DNA from: an uncultured Clostridia bacterium
Lineage (GTDB): Bacteria; Bacillota; Clostridia; TANB77; CAG-508
Direction: 5' to 3'
DNA: 6,119 nucleotides
Assembly: GCA_947631725.1 (NCBI GenBank)
Contig: CANRML010000078.1
Span: 1-6,119, forward strand
The notes beneath the pieces are model-generated. The model was not told the origin of the DNA. It worked only from the letters and a program-made list of their open reading frames with translations, and ran no database searches. Position numbers and translations under genes: made by a program. This document shows positions 1-5,393 of this stretch, one piece after another (within the stretch, counting starts at the first letter, position 1; the number at the start of each line of letters is the position of its first letter).

Positions 1-228
1 TTGCCATCAATATATTCTATGCAAACAATAGTTGACAATATTTTTAGAGCAATTATTACTTATATAGCATCTGGAATTTTGAATTTTACAGATATAAAAT
101 ATGCAATGATAATTATAGGAATTTTATTTGTAGCTTTAACTTCTATTGTACTAGGATATATGAGAGATAGAATAGGATTAGATCCTTTAGAATATGACAA
201 AACAGACACCAAATATGCAAGCAAATAA
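1..228 (+). CDS. C-terminal end of a probable MFS transporter (5' truncated by window edge)
   Basis: Open from the first base to the TAA at 226-228, giving the last 75 residues of a longer protein. The first codon, TTG, is probably an internal leucine and not a start, because no ribosome binding site is visible and the gene runs off the left edge. The reading LPSIYS, then a helix, then a second hydrophobic segment (about residues 34-53) and a short charged cytoplasmic tail (YMRDRIGLDPLEYDK) resembles the last two transmembrane helices of major facilitator superfamily permeases, where a PS-x-Y/R-containing loop precedes helix 11. Substrate cannot be inferred. It ends 22 nt before the lipid kinase gene on the same strand, so the two may be co-transcribed. 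Another polytopic transporter family is possible. Confidence 0.65.
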   Translation: MPSIYSMQTIVDNIFRAIITYIASGILNFTDIKYAMIIIGILFVALTSIVLGYMRDRIGLDPLEYDKTDTKYASK

Positions 229-250
229 AGTATGAAAGGATAAAATAAAT

Positions 251-607
251 ATGAAGAAGAAAAAAAGTTTAATTTATAGTTTCTATTATGCAGGTAGAGG
301 AATTATCTCAGCATTAAAAGAAGAAAGAAATTTAAAAATTCACATAGGAATAATGCTACTAGTTATTTTGGCAGGATTTTACTTTAATATAAGCATAACA
401 GAGTGGATTGTTTGTATTATGCTATTTGGTCTTGTCATATCTTTAGAACTAGTAAATACTGCAATAGAAACAACAGTAAATATAGCAATGCCGGAAAAAA
501 ATGAAAAAGCTAAAATTGCAAAAGATGTGTCAGCAGGAGCAGTATTAGTTTCTGCAATTGCTTCAGCAATTATTGGATTAATAATTTTTGTGCCAAAAAT
601 CATATAA
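251..607 (+). CDS. dgkA: Diacylglycerol/undecaprenol kinase (DgkA/UdpK family)
   Basis: A 118-residue integral membrane kinase of the prokaryotic DgkA family. In Gram-positive bacteria this family mainly phosphorylates undecaprenol, feeding the lipid carrier of cell-wall synthesis; the substrate here is inferred. Visible features are an amphipathic N-terminus with the E-E-R-N-L-K-I-H surface segment (residues 24-31), three hydrophobic helices (about 32-46, 50-66, 94-114), the hallmark ELVNTAIE (66-73) with E66, N69 and E73 in the metal/ATP site, and AKDVSAGAVL (90-99) beginning the last helix. Length is normal for the family. The ATG follows AAAGGA (235-240) with a 10-nt spacer. One oddity: the Asp usual shortly after NTAIE (VD) is Asn77, and the following loop is short. 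It probably sits in an operon with the upstream transporter; no terminator is visible after it. Confidence 0.93.
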   Translation: MKKKKSLIYSFYYAGRGIISALKEERNLKIHIGIMLLVILAGFYFNISITEWIVCIMLFGLVISLELVNTAIETTVNIAMPEKNEKAKIAKDVSAGAVLVSAIASAIIGLIIFVPKII

Positions 608-613
608 ATACAT

Positions 614-643
614 ATGACAATTTAAAATAAAAATACATATTAT
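614..643 (+). promoter_or_regulatory. Possible promoter for the 665 gene
   Basis: ATGACA (614-619) is followed after 18 nt by TATTAT (638-643), which fits a weak sigma-A promoter. The same bases also read as AC (617-618), 17 nt, then CATATTATA (636-644), which fits the mother-cell sporulation pattern AC-n17-CATAnnnTA. Either would start RNA near 650, directly at the AGGAGG ribosome binding site, an unusually short leader. AT-rich DNA throws up such matches by chance, so this is tentative. Confidence 0.22.
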
Positions 644-664
644 AACAACAAGGAGGGTTATAAT

Positions 665-1159
665 ATGTATAATGAAAATTATGAAGACTACATAAGAAAT
701 ATTTTAGGATATCCAACACAACAACCAATATATAGCCAAAATAATTTTATGCCAGATAATACAATTAAAGAAAATCTTGAATTAGAAAAATATTATCCTG
801 AAATATATAAAAAAATATATCCAATGATAAAAAAAGCATGTACTGAGATGAAGGAAAACTTAACGAAGGAAAACTTAGAAAAGATAGCAGAAGAAATATA
901 TTTAAGTTTTGAAAATGAAGAAAATAGAAATGCAACAAGCAAAGCAAGACCAGAAAACAGGGAAGAAAACAGAAATAAAAATACATTAACATTAAAAGAC
1001 TTAATTAAAATTTTAATCATAAGAGAAATATTAGGAAATTCAAAACCACCAATGAAGCCACCGATAATGAATCCAATGCCACCATTTAAGCCAGGTTTTC
1101 CAACAATGCCAAATCAAATAATGTCAAGAAATGATTTTTATCAAAATTTATATGAATAA
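665..1159 (+). CDS. Conserved-looking hypothetical protein with Pro/Met-rich C-terminal tail
   Basis: A 164-residue soluble protein that I cannot name. Translation is well supported: a near-perfect AGGAGGGT (651-658) lies 6 nt before the ATG. Visible parts are a Tyr/Asn-rich N-terminus (1-30) ending in polar loops; a helical stretch (36-82) containing YYPEIYKKIYPMIKKAC and a single cysteine (C59); a charged Glu/Arg/Asn linker (83-106); a short hydrophobic helix LTLKDLIKILIIREIL (108-123); and a tail rich in Pro and Met (127-153) ending in aromatic residues. There is no signal peptide or transmembrane segment. The layout (helical core, LIKILIIRE helix, Pro-rich tail) reminds me of small proteins recurring in Clostridia, some perhaps spore-associated, but that is recollection only. 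Flanked by the lipid kinase (57 nt upstream) and, after a 222-base gap, the CBS gene; probably its own unit. Confidence 0.85.
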   Translation: MYNENYEDYIRNILGYPTQQPIYSQNNFMPDNTIKENLELEKYYPEIYKKIYPMIKKACTEMKENLTKENLEKIAEEIYLSFENEENRNATSKARPENREENRNKNTLTLKDLIKILIIREILGNSKPPMKPPIMNPMPPFKPGFPTMPNQIMSRNDFYQNLYE

Positions 1160-1381
1160 GAAAGAGACCATACTATAGACTAGCTATAGCACAGCCTCTC
1201 CCATCTAGTGTGTGCAACGCACACACTAATCATACAAAGTATGACATAAATAGTATACCATAAATATAGACAAAAATCAACAAAATTGCTAAAAATTTCC
1301 AATTTTACAAAATAAAATACAACATAAATTTCAAAAAATTGATTAAAATAAAAATGAGATTTTTTGAAAGGAATGATGTAA
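1160..1381. other. Structured intergenic region, no gene seen
   Basis: The first half (about 1160-1245) is richer in G+C than its surroundings and folds well: CTATAG-actag-CTATAG (1173-1189), a perfect 10-bp hairpin (1206-1228) and TCATAC-aaa-GTATGA (1230-1244). A near-identical direct repeat, ACCATACTATAGAC (1167-1180) and ACCATAAATATAGAC (1257-1271), brackets the hairpins. None of the hairpins is followed by a T-run, so ordinary intrinsic termination on the plus strand is not supported. The second half (1272-1366) is featureless A/T leader sequence before the CBS gene. A weak promoter reading is ATGACA (1241-1246), 18 nt, TATAGA (1265-1270). No open frame of useful length with a ribosome binding site was found here. 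Confidence 0.6.
1206..1228. repeat. Perfect 10-bp inverted repeat (hairpin) with 3-nt loop
   Basis: TAGTGTGTGC (1206-1215), loop AAC, GCACACACTA (1219-1228). The arms are perfectly complementary and far more GC-rich than the surrounding DNA. No T-tract follows on either strand, so it may be an RNA-stabilising 3' hairpin for the 665 gene, a protein-binding palindrome, or part of a larger RNA structure. Confidence 0.85.
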
Positions 1382-1831
1382 ATGAAAGTAAAAGAGTGTA
1401 TGTGTGATAACGTATGTTGTGTTAAACCTCAAGCTACAGTTACAGAGGTTGCAAAACTTATGGAACAATATCATATAGGTTCTGTTCCAGTATGTGATGA
1501 TAATAATTGCTTATGTGGAATTGTAACAGATAGAGATATATTATTAAGAACAGTAGCTTGTAACAAAAATGCAAATACAACACAAATTAGTGAAGTTATG
1601 ACAACAAATGTATGTCAATGTAATCAAGATGATGAAATGTCACAAGCTCAAAATAAAATGTCACAACAACAAATTAGAAGATTACCAGTATGTGATGAAC
1701 AGAATCATGTTATAGGAATTTTAACATTAGGAAATTTATGTCAAAACGAACAACAAATTGGAACACAACAAGTATGCCAAACATTAGGAAATATATGTGA
1801 TTGTAATCAAAATGCTCAAAATGCTCAATAA
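1382..1831 (+). CDS. Cysteine-rich tandem CBS-domain protein
   Basis: A 149-residue stand-alone pair of CBS domains, a module that senses adenine nucleotides or related ligands in the cytoplasm. CBS1 covers about residues 1-58 (IGSVPVCD, then GIVTDRD at 46-52, matching the GxxTxxD ribose-binding pattern). CBS2 covers about 68-120 (IRRLPVCD, GILTLGN), where the Asp is Asn118, so only one ligand site looks intact. No catalytic domain is attached. There are 15 cysteines (6, 8, 12, 13, 38, 43, 45, 60, 78, 80, 104, 120, 132, 139, 141), about 10% of residues, plus a Gln/Asn-rich tail. C12/C38 and C78/C104 occupy equivalent places in the two repeats, both 26 residues apart. AAAGGA (1367-1372) with a 9-nt spacer fixes the ATG. 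It ends just before a strong terminator, so it is probably monocistronic. Redox sensing, metal binding or disulfide cross-linking are possible; none is shown. Confidence 0.93.
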   Translation: MKVKECMCDNVCCVKPQATVTEVAKLMEQYHIGSVPVCDDNNCLCGIVTDRDILLRTVACNKNANTTQISEVMTTNVCQCNQDDEMSQAQNKMSQQQIRRLPVCDEQNHVIGILTLGNLCQNEQQIGTQQVCQTLGNICDCNQNAQNAQ

Positions 1832-1845
1832 TTATATTTATAAAG

Positions 1846-1873
1846 AAAAAAGGCGGATATTTCTGCCTTTTTT
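1846..1873 (+). terminator. Rho-independent terminator of the CBS gene
   Basis: AAAAAAGGCGGA (1846-1857), loop TATT, TCTGCCTTTTTT (1862-1873): a 12-bp stem with one G-T wobble and a closing T-run of six. It lies 14 nt after the CBS stop. The A-run opposite the T-run would also let it work on the minus strand. It leaves only 15 nt before the ribosome binding site of the next gene. Confidence 0.9.
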
Positions 1874-1882
1874 GCATATATT
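1857..1882 (+). promoter_or_regulatory. Possible sporulation-type promoter overlapping the terminator
   Basis: The YtvI-like gene needs a promoter if the terminator upstream is efficient, yet only 28 bases separate them. CATATATT (1875-1882) resembles the sigma-E -10 (CATACAnT), and ATA (1857-1859), in the terminator loop region, lies 15 nt before it as a -35 candidate. The predicted start, near 1889, would fall at the ribosome binding site. Speculative; low-complexity AT sequence gives such matches easily. Read-through from the CBS gene is the alternative. Confidence 0.2.
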
Positions 1883-1888
1883 AAGAAA

Positions 1889-1894
1889 AAGGAG
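1889..1894 (+). promoter_or_regulatory. Ribosome binding site that sets the ytvI-like start
   Basis: AAGGAG ends 7 nt before the ATG at 1902. The same frame is open back to an ATG at 1797, but that would translate through the CBS gene's end and its terminator hairpin, and 1797 has no ribosome binding site. The start is therefore placed at 1902. Confidence 0.88.
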
Positions 1895-1901
1895 AAAACA
1901 T

Positions 1902-2999
1902 ATGATTATAGATATATCATATTGGACAAGAGTTTTAACAAGAATTTTATATGTTGTTTTCATTTTGTTAGGACTTATTATTGCATTAAAACTATCAATA
2001 TTTTACTTACCATTTTTAATTGCTTTCATTATATATCTTATTATGGAGCCAGCTATAAAATGGATTATGAAGAAAACTAAAGCAACAAGGAAAATAAGCT
2101 CTATTATTATTTTTATAATTGTATCATTAATTATTTTAGGAGCTTTAACTTGGCTAATATTCACACTATTTTCTGAGGCATCTAATTTACTTCAAGATTT
2201 AAACAAATATATAGAAAAAGCATATAGTTTATTTCAAAATATTTTTCAAAATGCAGATTTTGGAAAAATAAGACTGCCAGATGAAATCCAAACAATTTTA
2301 CAGAATTCAACAGGAGATATTTTAGAAACAGTATCACAATGGGTAAGGGCCTTTTTAAGTGGATTAATAGATATTGTAACTTCAATTCCAAATATCGCTA
2401 TATATTTTTCGATTACAGTAATTGCCCTATATTTTATTTGTGTCGATAAAATATACATTTTAGACCAAATAGAGCATCATTTACCAAAAACATGGGTAAT
2501 GAGAGTTGGAAAACATATAAAAGACTTAACAACAACATTAGGAGGATATTTAAAAGCTGAAGCAACATTAATATTAGTATCATTTATAATATCACTAATA
2601 GGACTATATATATTAAAATTTGCAGGATTTGCAGTTGAATTTCCTTTATTAATTGCAATTGCAATAGGATTTGTAGATGCACTTCCAATTTTAGGCTCTG
2701 GAACAGTCATGATTCCATGGGCAATTATTTGTGGAATAAATGGAGATTTGAATTTAGGGATAGCAATTATTATTTTACTTGCAATAATGTCTATAGTAAG
2801 ACAATTTTTAGAGCCTAGATTAGTTAGTAAAAACATAGGAGTACATCCAATATTTACTTTAATTGCTATGTACACAGGATTTAAATTTATGGGAATTATT
2901 GGGATGTTAGTTGGACCAATTGTATTGATAATTTTAAAAAATATTTTTGCAACATTGATTGATGGAGGAGTAATGAAAACAATTTTTGATAAAAGATAA
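1902..2999 (+). CDS. ytvI: AI-2E/PerM-family membrane protein, YtvI-like (sporulation integral membrane protein)
   Basis: A 365-residue polytopic protein. Hydrophobic segments lie at about 13-30, 34-48, 66-90, 160-181, 219-240, 246-262, 264-278, 284-298 and 314-348. Between 92 and 160 is the amphipathic region typical of the AI-2E transporter (UPF0118) family. Family marks are GYLKAEATL (215-223), DALPILGSGTVMIPWAI (259-275), the REF/EP-type segment RQFLEPRLV (300-308) and IGVHPIFTLIAMYTGFK (312-328). This PILGSGTV...PWAI version is the one I associate with YtvI, a protein of spore-forming Bacillota made during sporulation; its substrate is unknown. Length is normal. The gene lies between the CBS terminator and a hairpin shared with guaA, so it is probably transcribed alone or by read-through. 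The family is secure; the sporulation role is inferred from family membership. Confidence 0.85.
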   Translation: MIIDISYWTRVLTRILYVVFILLGLIIALKLSIFYLPFLIAFIIYLIMEPAIKWIMKKTKATRKISSIIIFIIVSLIILGALTWLIFTLFSEASNLLQDLNKYIEKAYSLFQNIFQNADFGKIRLPDEIQTILQNSTGDILETVSQWVRAFLSGLIDIVTSIPNIAIYFSITVIALYFICVDKIYILDQIEHHLPKTWVMRVGKHIKDLTTTLGGYLKAEATLILVSFIISLIGLYILKFAGFAVEFPLLIAIAIGFVDALPILGSGTVMIPWAIICGINGDLNLGIAIIILLAIMSIVRQFLEPRLVSKNIGVHPIFTLIAMYTGFKFMGIIGMLVGPIVLIILKNIFATLIDGGVMKTIFDKR

Positions 3000-3025
3000 G
3001 AGAATTCTAGTAAAAGAATTCTCTT
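2998..3025. terminator. Shared bidirectional hairpin between ytvI-like gene and guaA
   Basis: AAGAGAATTCT (2998-3008), loop AGTAAA, AGAATTCTCTT (3015-3025): an 11-bp perfect stem whose left arm overlaps the stop codon of the plus-strand gene and which lies 6 nt beyond the guaA stop. The following T-runs are broken (TTAAAATTTTATT on plus, ATCTTTT on minus), so termination may be moderate. It is the only stem between two convergent genes. Confidence 0.75.
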
Positions 3026-3031
3026 AAAATT

Positions 3032-4570
3032 TTATTCCCACTCAATTGTTGCAGGTGGCTTTGATGTAATATCATAAACTACACGGTTAACGTGATTTAC
3101 TTCATTTACAATTCTAGAAGATACTTTTTCTAAAATCTCATAAGGTATTTTACTCCAAACACCTGTCATAAAATCTGTTGTTTCTACAGCTCTTAAAGCT
3201 ATTGTATAATCATATGTTCTTTCATCTCCCATAACACCAACAGATTTTAAATTTGTTAAAACTGCAAAATATTGATTGATAGATTTATGCAATCCAGCAT
3301 TTGCAATTTCTTCTCTAAATATACTATCAGCTTCTTTTAAAATAGATAATTTATCTTCTGTAATATCACCAATAACACGAATTGCAAGACCAGGACCAGG
3401 AAAAGGTTGTCTAAAAACTAAGTTTTCTGGAATTCCTAATTCCAAACCAGTTTTTCTAACTTCATCTTTAAACAGATTTCTCAAAGGTTCAACAATTTCT
3501 TTGAAATCTACATAGTCAGGTAGACCACCAACATTATGATGGCTTTTTATTACAGAACTTTTTCCTAAACCACTTTCAATAACATCTGGATAAATAGTAC
3601 CTTGAACTAAAAAATCAACTGTACCAATTTTTTTAGCTTCTTCTTCAAAGACTCTAATAAATTCTTCACCTATAATTTTTCTTTTTCCTTCAGGATCTGT
3701 AACACCAGCTAATTTTGTCAAAAATCTATCTTGACAGTTTACTCTTATTAAATTTATATCAAATTGTTTTTTGAAGATAGTTTCAACTTCGTCACCTTCG
3801 TCTTTACGCAAAAGGCCATGATCTAAAAAGATACATGTTAAATTTTTACCCACTGCTTTACTAACTAAAACAGCAGCAACAGAAGAATCAACACCACCAG
3901 ATAGAGCACATAATACTTTTTTATCTCCGATTTTTTCTTTTAATGTTTTTACACTTTCTTCTACAAATGAAGACATTGTCCAATCTCCAGAACAATGGCA
4001 AATATTGTATAAGAAATTCTTTATTACTAAAGTTCCATTTACGGAATTATTAACCTCTGGATGGAACTGAATTCCATATAGTTGCTTTTCAACATTTTCT
4101 ATTGCAGCATTTGGACAAGAAGCTGTATAACCAATGTTTCTAAATCCTTCAGGAAGTTTTTCAACATAATCTGTATGGCTCATTAAAAATCCATTTTTTG
4201 TATCAAAACCTTGAAATAGTAAAGAAGTATTATCAATTTGAACATCAGTTGTGCCATATTCTCTTTTATCAGGTCTAGCGACATTTCCTCCTAATACTTG
4301 AGTCATAAGTTGCATCCCATAGCAAATGCCTAATATAGGGATTCCTAAAGAAAAGATTTCTGCTTCACATTTTGGAGCATCTTCACCATATACACTAGCT
4401 GGACCTCCTGTAAAGATTATACCTTTTGGATTCTTTTCCTTTATTTTTTCTAAAGAAATATCAAAAGGAACTACTTCAGAATAAACATTACACTCACGAA
4501 CTCTACGAGCAATTAGTTGATTATATTGTCCACCAAAATCTAGTATTAAAACAAGCTCATTGTTTTTCAT
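3032..4570 (-). CDS. guaA: GMP synthase (glutamine-hydrolysing)
   Basis: Complete 512-residue enzyme that converts XMP, ATP and glutamine to GMP, the last step of guanine nucleotide synthesis, in the cytoplasm. The N-terminal class I glutamine amidotransferase (about 1-190) has the oxyanion region FTGGPASVY (53-61), the nucleophile C83 in GICYGMQ, and H170/E172 in QFHPE. The ATP pyrophosphatase domain (about 195-390) opens with the P-loop SGGVDSS (224-230). The C-terminal dimerisation domain has the conserved RQPFPGPGLAIRV (387-399) and ends in KPPATIEWE, the usual terminus. All key residues are present and length is normal. The ATG follows TTGGAGG with GGAGG at 4578-4582 and a 7-nt spacer. 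It is transcribed away from the HAD gene and alone. With only about 22 nt of leader predicted, there is no room for a purine riboswitch. Confidence 0.99.
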   Translation of the reverse strand: MKNNELVLILDFGGQYNQLIARRVRECNVYSEVVPFDISLEKIKEKNPKGIIFTGGPASVYGEDAPKCEAEIFSLGIPILGICYGMQLMTQVLGGNVARPDKREYGTTDVQIDNTSLLFQGFDTKNGFLMSHTDYVEKLPEGFRNIGYTASCPNAAIENVEKQLYGIQFHPEVNNSVNGTLVIKNFLYNICHCSGDWTMSSFVEESVKTLKEKIGDKKVLCALSGGVDSSVAAVLVSKAVGKNLTCIFLDHGLLRKDEGDEVETIFKKQFDINLIRVNCQDRFLTKLAGVTDPEGKRKIIGEEFIRVFEEEAKKIGTVDFLVQGTIYPDVIESGLGKSSVIKSHHNVGGLPDYVDFKEIVEPLRNLFKDEVRKTGLELGIPENLVFRQPFPGPGLAIRVIGDITEDKLSILKEADSIFREEIANAGLHKSINQYFAVLTNLKSVGVMGDERTYDYTIALRAVETTDFMTGVWSKIPYEILEKVSSRIVNEVNHVNRVVYDITSKPPATIEWE

Positions 4571-4599
4571 TTTAAAACCTCCAATCTATTTATAGCTGA

Positions 4600-4628
4600 A
4601 TTCTATCATATTCTGTCAAAAAAGTAAA
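4600..4628 (-). promoter_or_regulatory. guaA promoter (extended -10)
   Basis: Read on the minus strand: TTTACT (4628-4623), 17-nt spacer, TAGAAT (4605-4600), preceded by TG one base upstream (4608-4607), an extended -10. RNA would begin near 4593, leaving room for the GGAGG site. A rival reading is a perfect TTGACA (4619-4614) with TATAAA (4594-4589), but its spacer is 19 nt and it would start RNA inside the ribosome binding site, so I prefer the first. Confidence 0.6.
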
Positions 4629-4642
4629 TCTATTTGAAAAAT

Positions 4643-4671
4643 TTGATTTATAAATATAAATATTGTATACT
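4643..4671 (+). promoter_or_regulatory. Promoter of the HAD hydrolase gene
   Basis: TTGATT (4643-4648), 17-nt spacer, TATACT (4666-4671): four and five of six matches to the sigma-A consensus at ideal spacing. RNA would start near 4678, a few bases before GGAGG. It is divergent from the guaA promoter, with the two -35 boxes 14 nt apart, so a bound regulator could affect both. Confidence 0.65.
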
Positions 4672-4681
4672 AAAGAAAATT

Positions 4682-4686
4682 GGAGG
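4682..4686 (+). promoter_or_regulatory. Ribosome binding site that sets the HAD start
   Basis: GGAGG lies 8 nt before the ATG at 4695. Earlier in-frame starts, TTG at 4680 and ATG at 4689, overlap or crowd this site (the latter by 2 nt), so 4695 is chosen. Confidence 0.85.
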
Positions 4687-4694
4687 AGATGTAT

Positions 4695-5393
4695 ATGGAT
4701 ATAAAAGCAGTAGGCTTTGACATTGGAGGTACATTGGTAGACTATAACAAACCATTAAATTGGAGTGGATCTTTTAAAGATGCATTAAAATACATGTGTA
4801 ATAATACAAAAATATTGTTAACAGAAGAAAGGCAAGAACAAGCAATTAGTATTTTGCAAAAATATAATACAAGAATAAATCCAAGAGAAAAAGAGGTTAC
4901 ATCAGACCAAATTTTTGGAGAAATATTTGAAAAATGGGGAGAAGAAAAATCAAAAATTTTTACTGCAAAAAAGGAATTTTATACTTTTTTTCAAAGAGAA
5001 GTTACTACATATCCAGATGCTAAAAAAGCTTTGAAATATTGCAATGATAATAACATAAAAGTAAGTGTATATACAGATGTAGCATATGGGATGGATGATG
5101 AGTTTTCTCTAAAAGATATTGAAGAGATTTCGGAATATATAGATTTAAAATTAACATCAAGAAATGTAGGATATAGGAAGCCAAATTCAAAAGGCTTTGA
5201 ACTTATGCTCAAAACCTTTAAATGTAAACCAGAAGAAATGCTTTATATTGGAGATGAAGAAAAAGATGTATTAGGCGCAAGAAAAGTAGGAATACATACT
5301 GTTTTAATAAATAGGAATAATCAAGTAAAAGAATATGGCCAAGAATTTACGATTAACTCTTTAGAAGATATAATTACACTAATCCAGAAGTAG
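4695..5393 (+). CDS. HAD-superfamily hydrolase, subfamily I-like, with atypical motif I
   Basis: A 232-residue cytoplasmic Rossmann-fold protein of the haloacid dehalogenase superfamily, most members of which are small-molecule phosphatases. Motif I is FDIGGTLVD with the nucleophile D9; the residue two after it, normally a second Asp acting as general acid/base, is Gly11. A helical cap lies at about 20-105 (C1 type). Motif II is VYTD (T127), motif III is the lysine in YRKP (K162), and motif IV is IGDEEKD (D187, D191). Apart from the D+2 position the catalytic set is complete and the length is typical, so this is an intact gene. DxGxT forms exist in the superfamily and may mean a non-phosphatase or slow phosphatase activity. 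Substrate unknown. It has its own promoter, diverges from guaA, and its 3' end overlaps the next gene tail to tail by 20 nt. Confidence 0.9.
   Translation: MDIKAVGFDIGGTLVDYNKPLNWSGSFKDALKYMCNNTKILLTEERQEQAISILQKYNTRINPREKEVTSDQIFGEIFEKWGEEKSKIFTAKKEFYTFFQREVTTYPDAKKALKYCNDNNIKVSVYTDVAYGMDDEFSLKDIEEISEYIDLKLTSRNVGYRKPNSKGFELMLKTFKCKPEEMLYIGDEEKDVLGARKVGIHTVLINRNNQVKEYGQEFTINSLEDIITLIQK

Noticed and set aside
1382..1831. Fragment of IMP dehydrogenase (guaB), suggested by CBS domains near guaA
   Set aside because: The protein is a complete stand-alone CBS pair with its own start and terminator and no trace of the catalytic barrel.
1797..1901. 35-residue N-terminal extension of the YtvI-like protein from an ATG at 1797
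   Set aside because: It has no ribosome binding site, overlaps the CBS gene and would translate the terminator hairpin. AAGGAG before 1902 marks the real start.
3000..3060. Genomic island integrated at the guaA 3' end
   Set aside because: The guaA 3' end is a known integration hotspot, but here it runs straight into a small hairpin and the ytvI-like gene, with no integrase and no second copy of the guaA end in the window.
3276..3515. Open plus-strand frame opposite guaA
   Set aside because: No ribosome binding site or recognisable protein; it mirrors the conserved guaA coding strand. Other antisense frames over the 665 gene, the ytvI-like gene, the kinase and the HAD gene were dismissed for the same reason.
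4680..4694. TTG start at 4680 or ATG at 4689 for the HAD gene
   Set aside because: TTG 4680 overlaps the GGAGG site itself and ATG 4689 is only 2 nt from it; ATG 4695 has proper spacing and gives a normal HAD N-terminus.
4571..4694. Purine or guanine riboswitch upstream of guaA
   Set aside because: The predicted leader is about 22 nt and the whole gap is 124 bases with a divergent promoter, leaving no room for an aptamer of that kind.
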